DNA from: Ignavibacteriales bacterium
GTDB lineage: Bacteria; Bacteroidota; Ignavibacteria; UBA10030
Reading direction: 5' to 3'
Assembly: GCA_026390585.1 (NCBI GenBank)
Contig: JAPLFP010000212.1
Coordinates: forward strand, 1 to 45,382
Length of the DNA stretch: 45,382 bases
The notes below the pieces were generated by a model that saw nothing but the letters and a program-made list of their open reading frames with translations, searched no databases and was not told where the DNA came from. Shown here piece after piece: positions 16,184 to 24,661 of the stretch. The position numbers and the translations under genes are program-made. Numbering within the stretch: the stretch's first letter is position 1; every line of letters begins with the position of its first letter.

Positions 16184-18247
16184 CTACAAATGCACCGGCT
16201 CGCCCACCGGAGGGAAGAGAATTCGTTCCAATCCATCAGTCTCAGGGAGGATGACAGATTGGGCCTCGATCTTTACCTCTCCTTCATAACGATATCCAAC
16301 TCTGGAAGGAACGAGAGAAACGATCGTGCCTTGTTTCGTTTGGGTCATCGTTACCCAGCACTGTTCCGGAGCTGTGACTGGTCGAAGTTCGCCCAACGAC
16401 TTGAGCCGAGCCAACACGTCGCCAGGCTCAGAGGGGTTTTGCCCCGAGAAAGTTGGTATTGACTTGCCGTCCTCAAAATGCGTTGGAGCTTCGTAAAGAA
16501 ACAGCACCTTCTCTTTGGCTGCGTTCAGGATTCGAAGCAGCTTGCGCTCCATGATTGCAGCGTGCGGGCACACAACGAAATCGTACTTGCCCGATCCGAC
16601 ACAATACTGCTTTCCATGCCAATGACCGTTTCGCGCAACAGTGGTCGCCAGGACATCGACATGAAAATGATTATCGAGAAGCGAGAGGAGAAGCGCAAAG
16701 ATCTCTCCGGCAGCTTTGTCAGCCCGGAGGTCTGCAAGCGCATACAGTGACTCCACTGGATAGAGAACAAGAAGATTAGCTCTTGGAAGTCTGCCGTTGA
16801 TCTTGTTCAGTTCTTTCGAAAAGAAGGCATTCCACGTTGGGAACGCGGGCCACGTTGAATGTTCCGGATAGCCTGGAAGTTCGGGCGTCCCAAGGAATGT
16901 GCGCTCCTGGCCAATCGTGCCGGCGGGCCCGTACGCATGGGCCAGCCAACGTGTGCCGAAGAGAGCCATGACCTTGACGCAATGCTGCATGACCTCTTTC
17001 TGCCATCCCTGCCCGTCGTCATCGCCGACTGTCCAGAGGTTGTTGTAGGCAAAGGGGCGTTCGTTCGATTTTCCGAGCGAAGCAGCGACAACTGACATCG
17101 CGGCGAAGTTAGAGTACCAGGGAGACTTGTGGTCTCTCAGCTTGTTCACCGCGCCGAGGTCCACGAACCCACCGCTTTTGGCGCGAGCCGTCTCCCACAG
17201 ATTCAACGATCCGTGGTTCATGTCGCACATATCAGCTGACTCGAAGTGCCAGGTGTCGTGAATGCCCACGACGGTTGCGGGACCCCAAAGGCGTCGGACC
17301 TTTTTGCGCAGATCCAATTCCGCCCGAGTGATGGAATTCTGAACTGAGCAGTAATAGGCAAGACGCACGGGGATGTGAGAAGAATCTTCTGCTTCGAATG
17401 CAAGCTTCCAGAGATCATGCTCGAGCGGTGATTTCTTGCTCGCCCGATATGATCTGCGGATCGAACGAGAATAGGGGAGAGAACCATACTGGCACGTGTA
17501 GCCCGGTTCGTCCCACATGATCCCGTCTGGACAACATCCTTCGGCCTTGAGCCGGTCGAGCAACTTGCCGTAACTCTTTAGGTGCTGACGGTTGGAGAAA
17601 TCAAAATGGTTCGTCCGGACGTGGAAGAACGCGACTGTCGACCATCCGTCGTCGATTCCTTTCGGCACACGACCAAAGGCCTCGACATATCTGTCGCGTG
17701 CATTGTAAAAGAATCGTGCTCCTGATGTAATATCGACGATATCTTTCTTTCCAAGGCGCGTCTTCCCGCGCCTGAATGCATAGACTCCTGCAAGTCCGAT
17801 CGGGAAAAATTCAACGGCGACGTCGGTCAGCGTGTGGACGTGTCGGGGTGAAAGCGTGCAACGAATGGCGTATCGGCCGTGTTCCACACTCACAGTGTTC
17901 GGCACGACATCGGCTTTCGCGGCGTTTCCAAAGAGCAGGAGTTCCAGTCCAGACGAGTCATGCGCGATCTTGTGCGAAACGAACCGTGGATCCGGACCCA
18001 GCCAGCATTTCATGCCGTGTTTATGGCATAGTTCATTGATATGACGCCAGGCCTCGACGGCCATCGGGTCATCCCAGGAATACCGGCTGCAGCGGACAAC
18101 CGCCGCCACGCCGCCAAAACTTGCGTCGGCAAGATCACAGAATTGCTTCTCAAGCAGCTCACGGTTCTCAATGACCGCATCGGTGATGGACCAGACCATG
18201 ATGGGCCGGATTTCGTCGTGTTGTTTGTGCAAAGGCGTGTGCTTCAT
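16184..18247 (-). CDS. Putative TIM-barrel glycoside hydrolase of unassigned family
   Basis: This cytoplasmic protein of 687 residues has no signal peptide. The N terminus (RPIMVWSITDAVIENRELLEKQF) resembles the opening strand of GH106-like and related beta/alpha barrels that begin P..WW.W. Later segments typical of such enzymes are GIMWDEPGYTCQYGSLPYSR, with candidate acidic residues D and E, and a GATase-like part near KYDFVVCPHAAIMERKLLRIL. The fold is inferred from these landmarks and the family is not certain. Its ATG overlaps the stop of the upstream gene (ATGA at 18244-18247), so translation is coupled. It probably acts on oligosaccharides delivered by the ABC importer encoded upstream. 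The C terminus may be cut by a frameshift, since a protein-like frame follows in register. Confidence 0.7.
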   Translation of the reverse strand: MKHTPLHKQHDEIRPIMVWSITDAVIENRELLEKQFCDLADASFGGVAAVVRCSRYSWDDPMAVEAWRHINELCHKHGMKCWLGPDPRFVSHKIAHDSSGLELLLFGNAAKADVVPNTVSVEHGRYAIRCTLSPRHVHTLTDVAVEFFPIGLAGVYAFRRGKTRLGKKDIVDITSGARFFYNARDRYVEAFGRVPKGIDDGWSTVAFFHVRTNHFDFSNRQHLKSYGKLLDRLKAEGCCPDGIMWDEPGYTCQYGSLPYSRSIRRSYRASKKSPLEHDLWKLAFEAEDSSHIPVRLAYYCSVQNSITRAELDLRKKVRRLWGPATVVGIHDTWHFESADMCDMNHGSLNLWETARAKSGGFVDLGAVNKLRDHKSPWYSNFAAMSVVAASLGKSNERPFAYNNLWTVGDDDGQGWQKEVMQHCVKVMALFGTRWLAHAYGPAGTIGQERTFLGTPELPGYPEHSTWPAFPTWNAFFSKELNKINGRLPRANLLVLYPVESLYALADLRADKAAGEIFALLLSLLDNHFHVDVLATTVARNGHWHGKQYCVGSGKYDFVVCPHAAIMERKLLRILNAAKEKVLFLYEAPTHFEDGKSIPTFSGQNPSEPGDVLARLKSLGELRPVTAPEQCWVTMTQTKQGTIVSLVPSRVGYRYEGEVKIEAQSVILPETDGLERILFPPVGEPVHL

Positions 18248-19599
18248 GTGAGAACCTCGAGGAACACATCATCAAACCACGTCGTTCCGCTCCCTTCCTG
18301 GATTAAAAGAAGATGAAGCCGGTCGGGGGCAGGGGAGATGGGCGGAGTAATCACCTTCAATAATCTCCAATCCGTATCCCCCTGAAATGTCTGGCCTGAT
18401 GTGAACGTTTCATAGTTTTGAATATCGAATACACTGCCACGGTTTCCTCTGTGGAGCCGTATCGCGATCATCGTTTTCCCTTCGAGCTTTGACGTCTTCA
18501 CTATCGCCGACAATCGATATTGTGATCCGTCAACGAAGGGCTTGCCGCCGAAGGCGGGTCCGAGCGTTGTGACCTTCCAGCAGGATTTCCCGGCGCCGCT
18601 TGAGTCGATTCTCAGGCACGAAGAGTCATCGAATCCAAATCCCAAATCGAACACCGGAGTTGATATCGAATCCCCCTCAGCTTCCCACGGCCAGACGTAG
18701 CGCCAATCGGCTCCAGCATTCTGCAGAGTCCTTCTAAAGTGATTGACGCCGGAGACGTACAGAGGAATTGTGGCAAGGTCAGGCGCCCGTCGGTCCACGG
18801 CCCGCTCAACAATTGGTTTTGCCGCGCTTTCGTCGAGCGATGTCAGCTCGTAGGAGGCTTCAAAATGCGATCCGGCGGGAAGGAGGACTTCTTTGCCTTC
18901 TTTGCAGATTTTGTATGCAAAGTGAGCGTCCCACATATACGCGCAAAGGCCAGCCGTAACAGTGCTTTCTGTGAGTATGGTGAGACACGGATTTTCATCT
19001 TCCTGCAGCCACAAAAATGCGTCTCCCCGGTTCATCAAGAGGTTATGTTTGTCCGAAGTCTCGAGATGATGATGAGGAATCCTCTCGACGCCTGACGGTG
19101 TGATGAGGTAACAGGCTTGGTACCTTTTCGGATCGTTCGGATTCGGTGAAAATGATCCCTCTGGCCACAGGTTCGCGAACTCGGCCTCACCCTGGGTTGG
19201 ATTCGGAGTCACCAGCCAGCCTTTTTCGGATGCGACATCGAGAGTCGCCTGGACGGTATAGACATACCGAACAGGATCTTGAACACGTCGGATCGTCAGA
19301 ACTACAGAGCTCGAACACGCACCGGAAGCAGTCGTCCCTGAGCACTTCAGCACAACTTGATCGGATCCTTGCGAAACGATCTCGACTTGTCCTCCTGTGC
19401 CGGCATTTCGTTCCGGGTCCTCGTGATTCGCATACTGCATCCAAAAAAGAAAAAGCGGGACAGTCTCACCGATGAGTGCCCTTCCATTCGGGCGAAAGCG
19501 CGCTGAAGTCAGCTTGAGTTCGCGAATCTCAGCAATCTGCTCCGCGCCATCAAGGACCGTGAGGTCCGCAGGTGCGGTCTGTTTAGCGTTGAGGCTCAT
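18244..19599 (-). CDS. Unknown protein with C-terminal carbohydrate-binding-like domain
   Basis: I do not recognise the first ~290 residues, which are beta-rich and contain WPEGSFSPNPNDPKRYQACY and HLETSDKHNLLMNRGDAFLW, a composition like carbohydrate-active beta-sandwich proteins. The last ~150 residues, from WRYVWPWEAEGDSISTPVF to TTWFDDVFLEVLT, look like a CBM4/9-type jelly-roll, with the usual ending in which an aromatic residue and aspartates lie near the last strand. There is no signal peptide. The frame is open to 19818, but ATG 19599 (MSLNAKQTAPAD) is the sensible start because it overlaps the binding-protein gene by only 17 nt. The protein has 451 residues. It may be a lyase, esterase or binding protein; the function is open. 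Confidence 0.75.
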   Translation of the reverse strand: MSLNAKQTAPADLTVLDGAEQIAEIRELKLTSARFRPNGRALIGETVPLFLFWMQYANHEDPERNAGTGGQVEIVSQGSDQVVLKCSGTTASGACSSSVVLTIRRVQDPVRYVYTVQATLDVASEKGWLVTPNPTQGEAEFANLWPEGSFSPNPNDPKRYQACYLITPSGVERIPHHHLETSDKHNLLMNRGDAFLWLQEDENPCLTILTESTVTAGLCAYMWDAHFAYKICKEGKEVLLPAGSHFEASYELTSLDESAAKPIVERAVDRRAPDLATIPLYVSGVNHFRRTLQNAGADWRYVWPWEAEGDSISTPVFDLGFGFDDSSCLRIDSSGAGKSCWKVTTLGPAFGGKPFVDGSQYRLSAIVKTSKLEGKTMIAIRLHRGNRGSVFDIQNYETFTSGQTFQGDTDWRLLKVITPPISPAPDRLHLLLIQEGSGTTWFDDVFLEVLT

Positions 19600-20938
19600 G
19601 GGAGGCCTGAAGGAGTTGTTCTTTGATCGCTTTGATGAATTCCTCTCGCAGCGCACCGCGCTGTATAAGGCGTTCGAGTTCCGTACGCGCAGCTCGATTG
19701 ATATCCGGCTGTGAAGCAACCAACGCTTCAATCGTTGTCTCGCGGGCCCACAGTTTGTCGAGCAAAGGCTGCAGGTGCTCCAGGATGGAAGCGGATGTCC
19801 AGCTTGAAAACCGCACAAAGAACCGCGGATCGCCGGCTGGGTGTCTCAGACTCCGTTGCCACACTTCGCGGAATCCGCTGCCAACGAGCCGTGGATAGCG
19901 GGCTTCCCACCCAGTGACGAAATCTGCATCCCTCAGGACCGGATTAGGCTGATAGATTGATGCGCCGGCGATGATCCATTTCAATGCCTTCCATGCTGCC
20001 TGGGCATTCGCCGTTTGAGAACTGATCGACAATCCGCCGCTCTCGGAGCGAAAACACCGGACGGGGCGAGTTCCAAAGCGCGGGATCGGAGCAACGCCCC
20101 AGCGGATCGTGAGCGTTTCGAACAGCACCTGGTGGGGCACAGCCTCGACGAGCATCGCCACCTTTCCGGTTTGCAGCAGCTGCGACGCTTGCATGCCCAT
20201 CGCTTGCATCCGGCGGAGATCCGGCATCAACCGGTCATTCATCAGCGCAAGATATTGCCTGTAGACTTCAAGTGAAGGCTCAGAGAGATTCAGAAAGAGG
20301 GACCGTTGCTGCACGGGGGCGCCGTTCATCAGCTCGAATATCTCGACGAAGTGACTTGGGATGTAGAGGCCGTAGTGCTCCGGCTCGCCGCTGGCATTCC
20401 TTTCGGCCGCAATGCGCCGCGCTGCGGCGAGGAGATCGTTCCATGTCCATGAGGTGTCAGGATATCGAAGGCCGGCTTTATTGAACAAATCTTTGTTGTA
20501 GTACACTCCTGCGGTGAAATTCCAGTTGCCGACGCTGTAGAGTCCGCCGTCAGCGGAGAAGCCCTGAGAGTACACATCGGGCCAGAGACGGCCCGTGAAT
20601 GGATCCCCGGCACTGAGAGAGCGCATGTCGAGCAGTCGGCCTTCTGCCGCCAGCCTGTCCCGCAGGACATTGTTCGTGTAGAAGATGTCCGGCGGTTGCT
20701 CGGCAGCGATCATCGCATACAGTTTCTCCTGCCCGGTGAACGGCTGCAGGTTGATCTCAACGCCCGTTGAGTCAGCAAAGGAAGGGAGCTCCTCCTGAAG
20801 ATGCTTGATCTCGACAGCATTTGCAGAACAGTTGTAGGAAATGCGTGCCTTGCCGGTGTTGGATTGCTCTTTCGTTCCGCACGAGGAAACGATGAGGGGG
20901 GCGAACAGAAGAAATGCGATCGACCGTTTCGAAATCAC
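19583..20938 (-). CDS. ABC sugar transporter solute-binding lipoprotein
   Basis: This 451-residue lipoprotein is the extracytoplasmic binding protein of a carbohydrate importer (family 1 solute-binding protein). The start is GTG 20938: GGGAGG lies 6 nt upstream, and the GTGA overlaps the stop of the preceding permease. The signal peptide ISKRSIAFLLFAPLIVSSC ends in a lipobox cysteine. Typical features are KLYAMIAAEQPPDIFYTNN, the stretch GLYSVGNWNFTAGVYYNKDL followed by TWNDLLAAARRIA, and the late GGLSISSQTANAQAAWKALK. It would bind oligosaccharides and deliver them to the two permeases. No ATPase gene is present in the cluster, so the importer probably borrows a shared MsmK/UgpC-type ATPase encoded elsewhere. 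Confidence 0.93.
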   Translation of the reverse strand: MISKRSIAFLLFAPLIVSSCGTKEQSNTGKARISYNCSANAVEIKHLQEELPSFADSTGVEINLQPFTGQEKLYAMIAAEQPPDIFYTNNVLRDRLAAEGRLLDMRSLSAGDPFTGRLWPDVYSQGFSADGGLYSVGNWNFTAGVYYNKDLFNKAGLRYPDTSWTWNDLLAAARRIAAERNASGEPEHYGLYIPSHFVEIFELMNGAPVQQRSLFLNLSEPSLEVYRQYLALMNDRLMPDLRRMQAMGMQASQLLQTGKVAMLVEAVPHQVLFETLTIRWGVAPIPRFGTRPVRCFRSESGGLSISSQTANAQAAWKALKWIIAGASIYQPNPVLRDADFVTGWEARYPRLVGSGFREVWQRSLRHPAGDPRFFVRFSSWTSASILEHLQPLLDKLWARETTIEALVASQPDINRAARTELERLIQRGALREEFIKAIKEQLLQASHEPQR

Positions 20939-21807
20939 CGTAAACCTCCCATGGCAATGCCTTTGACAAGATACTTCTGCGCGAGCGTGAACAACACAAT
21001 ATTTGGCAGCATGACCATGCATGCCGCCGCCATCAACAGGTGCCACTGGGTCATACCGGTGCCGACGATCTGCGACTTCAGCATGTTCAGTCCCAGTGTT
21101 AGCGTGGCATGCTCGGGGGAATTGATGTAGATCAATGGAGTGAAGAAATCGTTCCATGTACCGATGAACGTGAACAGCGCAACAGTGATCAGAGCCGGAC
21201 GAGCCAGCGGCAGAATGATACTCCAATAGACTCTGAATCTTCCTGCGCCATCCAGGCGAGCCGCTTCATCGTACTCCCGAGGGATGGTGAGAAAAAACTG
21301 ACGCAACAGGAAAATGTAGAACGGTGAGCCGAAGAACGAGGGAATGATCAGCGGCCAGAGTGTGTCTACCCATCCCAATCGGGAAAACATGACGTAGAGC
21401 GGGATCATCGTGACCTGTCCCGGCAGCATCATGGTGGAAAGGCAAAGGGCAAACAGTACCGTGCGTCCGCGGAAACGAATTCGCGAGAATCCGTACGCAA
21501 CGAGGCTGCACGAAAGAACCGTCCCGAGGAGGACAAGCCCCGTGACGACGACGGTGTTCAGGAGGTACCGTCCCAAAGGAATGAGTGTGGCGACGTCGGA
21601 ATAGTTCTCCCACCTCGGCTGAGGCGGTATCCACGCAAACGGCTGAGCGAACACACCACGTACGTCTTGCAGGGAGACGGAAAGCATCCATGCCAGAGGC
21701 AGCAGAAAGCCAGCGCTGATGACCGCCAGGATGACATAGACCGCACCCGAACGAACAAGTGTGCCCAACGCAGTAGGGCTTCTGTCGTATGATTGGAATC
21801 CGTTCAC
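20935..21807 (-). CDS. Sugar ABC importer permease, MalG type
   Basis: This inner-membrane protein of 290 residues has six predicted membrane segments and the EAA coupling motif EYDEAARLDGAGRFRVYWSI followed by ILPLARP (about residues 190-215), which docks the ATPase. The N terminus VYVILAVISAGFLLPLAWML and the downstream FTFIGTWNDFFTPLIYI fit the MalG/CUT1 family. The start is GTG 21807, preceded by GAGG with a 7 nt spacer and overlapping the previous stop as GTGA. It pairs with the MalF-type permease encoded just upstream. Confidence 0.95.
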   Translation of the reverse strand: MNGFQSYDRSPTALGTLVRSGAVYVILAVISAGFLLPLAWMLSVSLQDVRGVFAQPFAWIPPQPRWENYSDVATLIPLGRYLLNTVVVTGLVLLGTVLSCSLVAYGFSRIRFRGRTVLFALCLSTMMLPGQVTMIPLYVMFSRLGWVDTLWPLIIPSFFGSPFYIFLLRQFFLTIPREYDEAARLDGAGRFRVYWSIILPLARPALITVALFTFIGTWNDFFTPLIYINSPEHATLTLGLNMLKSQIVGTGMTQWHLLMAAACMVMLPNIVLFTLAQKYLVKGIAMGGLR

Positions 21808-22718
21808 TCACCAGCCTCGTAATAGACCCGGTCCTTGCTCAGCCGTGTTTGGAGCAGGGTGAACACGAGAATGATGAAGAAAAGAATCCACGCGAGTGCA
21901 GAGGCGTATCCCATCCGGAATTCCTGGAAGGCCTTCTTGTAGAGATAGAGAACAAGAAAGAGCGTTGCGTTATTGGGCCCGCCTTCGCTTCCCGGCTGCG
22001 CAGCGCCGGTCATGACAAACGCTTGGGCAAACACCTGGAAGCTTCCGATCACCCCCATGATGGAGCTGAAGAAGATCGCCGGTGAAATCATCGGGATCGT
22101 GATGTGGAAGAATCGCCTGGCCGGGCCCGCTCCGTCGAGCGCTGCAGCTTCGTGGAGCTCCTGGGGAATTCCTTGCAGTGCGGCGAGGAATATGATCGTC
22201 GTTCCGCCGATTCCCCAAAGAGACATGATCACCAGCGAGGGCTTTGCCCACGTTTCGCTTTGCAGCCACAGCGGGCCCTGGACTCCGAGCCAGCGGAGAA
22301 ATGTATTGAGGAGACCGAATTCCGGATTGAAAATCCAGAGCCAGAGCACCGAAGCCGCGACGATGTTCATGATCGAAGGGAGAAACAGCATGGTACGGAA
22401 GAACCCCATTCCTGGGAGCCGGTTGTGCAGAAGCATTGCCAGCGCCAGCCCGGCCGCGATGCAAAGCGGGACTGAGAAGAGCACATAGAAACCTGTATTC
22501 CAGAGACTCGTAAGGAACAATGGATCTTCGGTGATGATGGACTGATAGTTCTCAAAACCCACCCAGATTGGTGACGAGAGCATCGACCAGGAGTGGAGGC
22601 TGATGACGAGCGAAGCGATCATCGGGCCGGCGGTGAAGATGAGAAAGCCGACAAGCCATGGGGCGATGAACGCGTACCCGCCGAGCGATCGTCTGAATGT
22701 CATCGAGCCGCCAATCAT
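21804..22718 (-). CDS. Sugar ABC importer permease, MalF type
   Basis: This 304-residue inner-membrane protein has six predicted membrane segments. It opens AFIAPWLVGFLIFTAGPMI, the classical CUT1 MalF-family N terminus. The coupling motif is ELHEAAALDGAGPARRFFHI followed by TIPMISP. The C-terminal part MGYASALAWILFFIILVFTL is also family-typical. ATG 22718 overlaps the stop of the upstream gene as ATGA, so translation is coupled. Together with the MalG-type permease it forms the membrane channel for oligosaccharide uptake. Confidence 0.95.
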   Translation of the reverse strand: MIGGSMTFRRSLGGYAFIAPWLVGFLIFTAGPMIASLVISLHSWSMLSSPIWVGFENYQSIITEDPLFLTSLWNTGFYVLFSVPLCIAAGLALAMLLHNRLPGMGFFRTMLFLPSIMNIVAASVLWLWIFNPEFGLLNTFLRWLGVQGPLWLQSETWAKPSLVIMSLWGIGGTTIIFLAALQGIPQELHEAAALDGAGPARRFFHITIPMISPAIFFSSIMGVIGSFQVFAQAFVMTGAAQPGSEGGPNNATLFLVLYLYKKAFQEFRMGYASALAWILFFIILVFTLLQTRLSKDRVYYEAGE

Positions 22719-24640
22719 CGTTTCAGCCCTTCACTTCCGTAGAGTGTTTGAGGACAGAAAGGACCCTGCGACACTCCGGCCGCTGAGACATTCATGTCAG
22801 TGATTTCCTCTTCCATCCCACACCATTTACGTGAGAGGATATGTTCGCGGAATGGGTCGTAAAGAAACTCCATCATGGCGTCTCTACTTCGGGCGACGAT
22901 TCGCCGAGTGTGTGCCTCAACACTCGCCTCCACGTTGATGGTGCGTGCATGTTTCAGAAACTCCGCCCAATCACCCAACTGATCCTCTGTCCACACCTCC
23001 AGGAAGAATGCCGAACTCCAGTTGTTGACCTCCTCTCGCGTAAAATCTTTTGCAGGGCCGATATAATTGTATGTCGAAATGAGAAAGAAGTCCTTCTCGA
23101 TTGAAAGATGGAGCGGCGAAGTCCCGGCCGCTGGAACAGGTTCGAGTGGTATGAGCAGGATGAAGGTTCGGCCGTCGCGGATGCAAATGCGCGAACCAGT
23201 TCGCAATTGAACCGGGAAAATCTTGACCGCTCTTCCATCGACTGCGATGACATCGAAAGGTGCAGCGTAGGAGAATATGAAGTCCGTTCTGAAGCTCTCG
23301 ATTCCCTTGTGTCCGGCTCGTTTTGGCGAGTATGAGACGATCAGCCGGTTCTCATGCTGATATGTTGCGCATCGTCCTTCTTCCGAAAGATAGCTGGCAT
23401 CCACATGCGACGAGGTTGTGTGGCAGAAATTCGGAACGCCTGGAAGGGCTCCGTTGTACACTCCCCGAGTGAAAACGGAGCGGAAGTCAGTAATGGACTT
23501 AATTTCATCGGAACGGCGGATGCGAAGCATGACAGAGTCGGCATGTCCAGCATTGACATATGGTTTGGCTGCGGAGCCAAGTGCATATTCGTGTGTCATG
23601 AATGTCGTCAGATCAGTCCAGCCGCCCGGATAGACTTCTTCGTCGAACGCGAAAGGACGCTCATCGCTATTGGGATTGCCGGCAGCGTCCGGGGGCGGAT
23701 CCCTCCGGCTGTTTTCGTGGTAGCTTTCTCCGTAGGTCGTCATCCTGAATGAAAAGGGGAAAGGTTTCTCCCATGCGATCGCGGCGGCACGCTCGGGGAA
23801 ATGGTATGGCGTGACGGCAGTGAGCGCATTCTGGAGCAGGTCCGAAGGGTGATCAAATCGAACCGACAGTGAGGGATCAAGGAATATCTCCCTGCCTGAA
23901 GCGGCGAGGAGTGCACAATGAAGAACAGAATACCCGCCGAAGGAATCTTCAAGGTACGACCGCGAATGCGGTCCGGCGAACTGGCCGCTCGGAGCGTGAT
24001 AATGCATGGAGACGTTGATCCAGAGCGCTTCTTCGAGAAAACGTGCGAGTGACCTGGCTTCAGGATTCTGCGCGTACTCAGCGATCAAAGCGAGGAATGT
24101 AAGATCCAGCGCGGTGTAGGTCAGGCTGTTGTATTCGGACATCTCCGTCTGACGGAGCCTGCTCGACCGATGATCGCCGATTCGTTGTTGGAATCTCCGG
24201 AGGCGCCGCAAGCCTAAATCGATCGCCCATGACTCGGCGTGCAATTCGCCCCCAAGAATGAGCGTGCAGTACGCCCCCAGCGGATGGTTGACATTCCCGT
24301 CTTTCCATTCTGTTCCCGCAGCGTTGACAAGCTCAGAGCGGATTGCAGACCGAAGGGCGTCTCTCGTTGTTTCGTCAAGGCGATCGGGAACGCCGTGAAG
24401 GAGAGAAATCATAGAGGCGGGTGTATGCGTACCGTCGCTGCTCGTGAGCGATTGAAGGAGCTTGTTGCCGCGGTTCTTTCTTTCGGTGGAAAGATCGAAG
24501 AGAAGGCTCGTTGCATACCAGCACGTGTCTCGAACGATCAGACAGAGTCCGGTCTTTGGGTCAAAATGCCTGTCGCCGGCTTCGTGCGCAAGTTGAAGAA
24601 GCCGGAGACGTTGATCGGAGATCGGATTGAGTGCGGTCAT
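22715..24640 (-). CDS. Unknown cytoplasmic alpha/alpha-toroid plus beta-sandwich protein, lyase-like
   Basis: This 641-residue protein has no signal peptide and no family that I can name with confidence. The first ~300 residues are helical and contain DTCWYATSLLFDL, EWKDGNVNHPLGAYCTLILG and QFAGPHSRSYLEDSFGGYSV, resembling alpha/alpha-toroid carbohydrate-active proteins such as heparinase-like lyases. The rest is beta-rich (VYNGALPGVPNFCHTTSSHV, TYQHENRLIVSYSPKRAG), as expected of a lyase C-terminal sandwich. GPHSRSY and the H/Y-rich FCHTTSSHVDASYL are candidate active-site regions. It sits between the oxidoreductase gene and the importer permeases and shares an ATGA overlap with the MalF gene, so it very likely acts on the imported sugar. 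A lyase or hydrolase role is inferred. Confidence 0.75.
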   Translation of the reverse strand: MTALNPISDQRLRLLQLAHEAGDRHFDPKTGLCLIVRDTCWYATSLLFDLSTERKNRGNKLLQSLTSSDGTHTPASMISLLHGVPDRLDETTRDALRSAIRSELVNAAGTEWKDGNVNHPLGAYCTLILGGELHAESWAIDLGLRRLRRFQQRIGDHRSSRLRQTEMSEYNSLTYTALDLTFLALIAEYAQNPEARSLARFLEEALWINVSMHYHAPSGQFAGPHSRSYLEDSFGGYSVLHCALLAASGREIFLDPSLSVRFDHPSDLLQNALTAVTPYHFPERAAAIAWEKPFPFSFRMTTYGESYHENSRRDPPPDAAGNPNSDERPFAFDEEVYPGGWTDLTTFMTHEYALGSAAKPYVNAGHADSVMLRIRRSDEIKSITDFRSVFTRGVYNGALPGVPNFCHTTSSHVDASYLSEEGRCATYQHENRLIVSYSPKRAGHKGIESFRTDFIFSYAAPFDVIAVDGRAVKIFPVQLRTGSRICIRDGRTFILLIPLEPVPAAGTSPLHLSIEKDFFLISTYNYIGPAKDFTREEVNNWSSAFFLEVWTEDQLGDWAEFLKHARTINVEASVEAHTRRIVARSRDAMMEFLYDPFREHILSRKWCGMEEEITDMNVSAAGVSQGPFCPQTLYGSEGLKR

Positions 24641-24661
24641 GTTTCTGTGTGCCTCTCCGGA

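Noticed and set aside
19600-19818. Upstream extension of the CBM-like protein to 19818
   Set aside because: The added 73 residues are Cys-, Arg- and Ser-rich, out-of-frame translation of the binding-protein gene.
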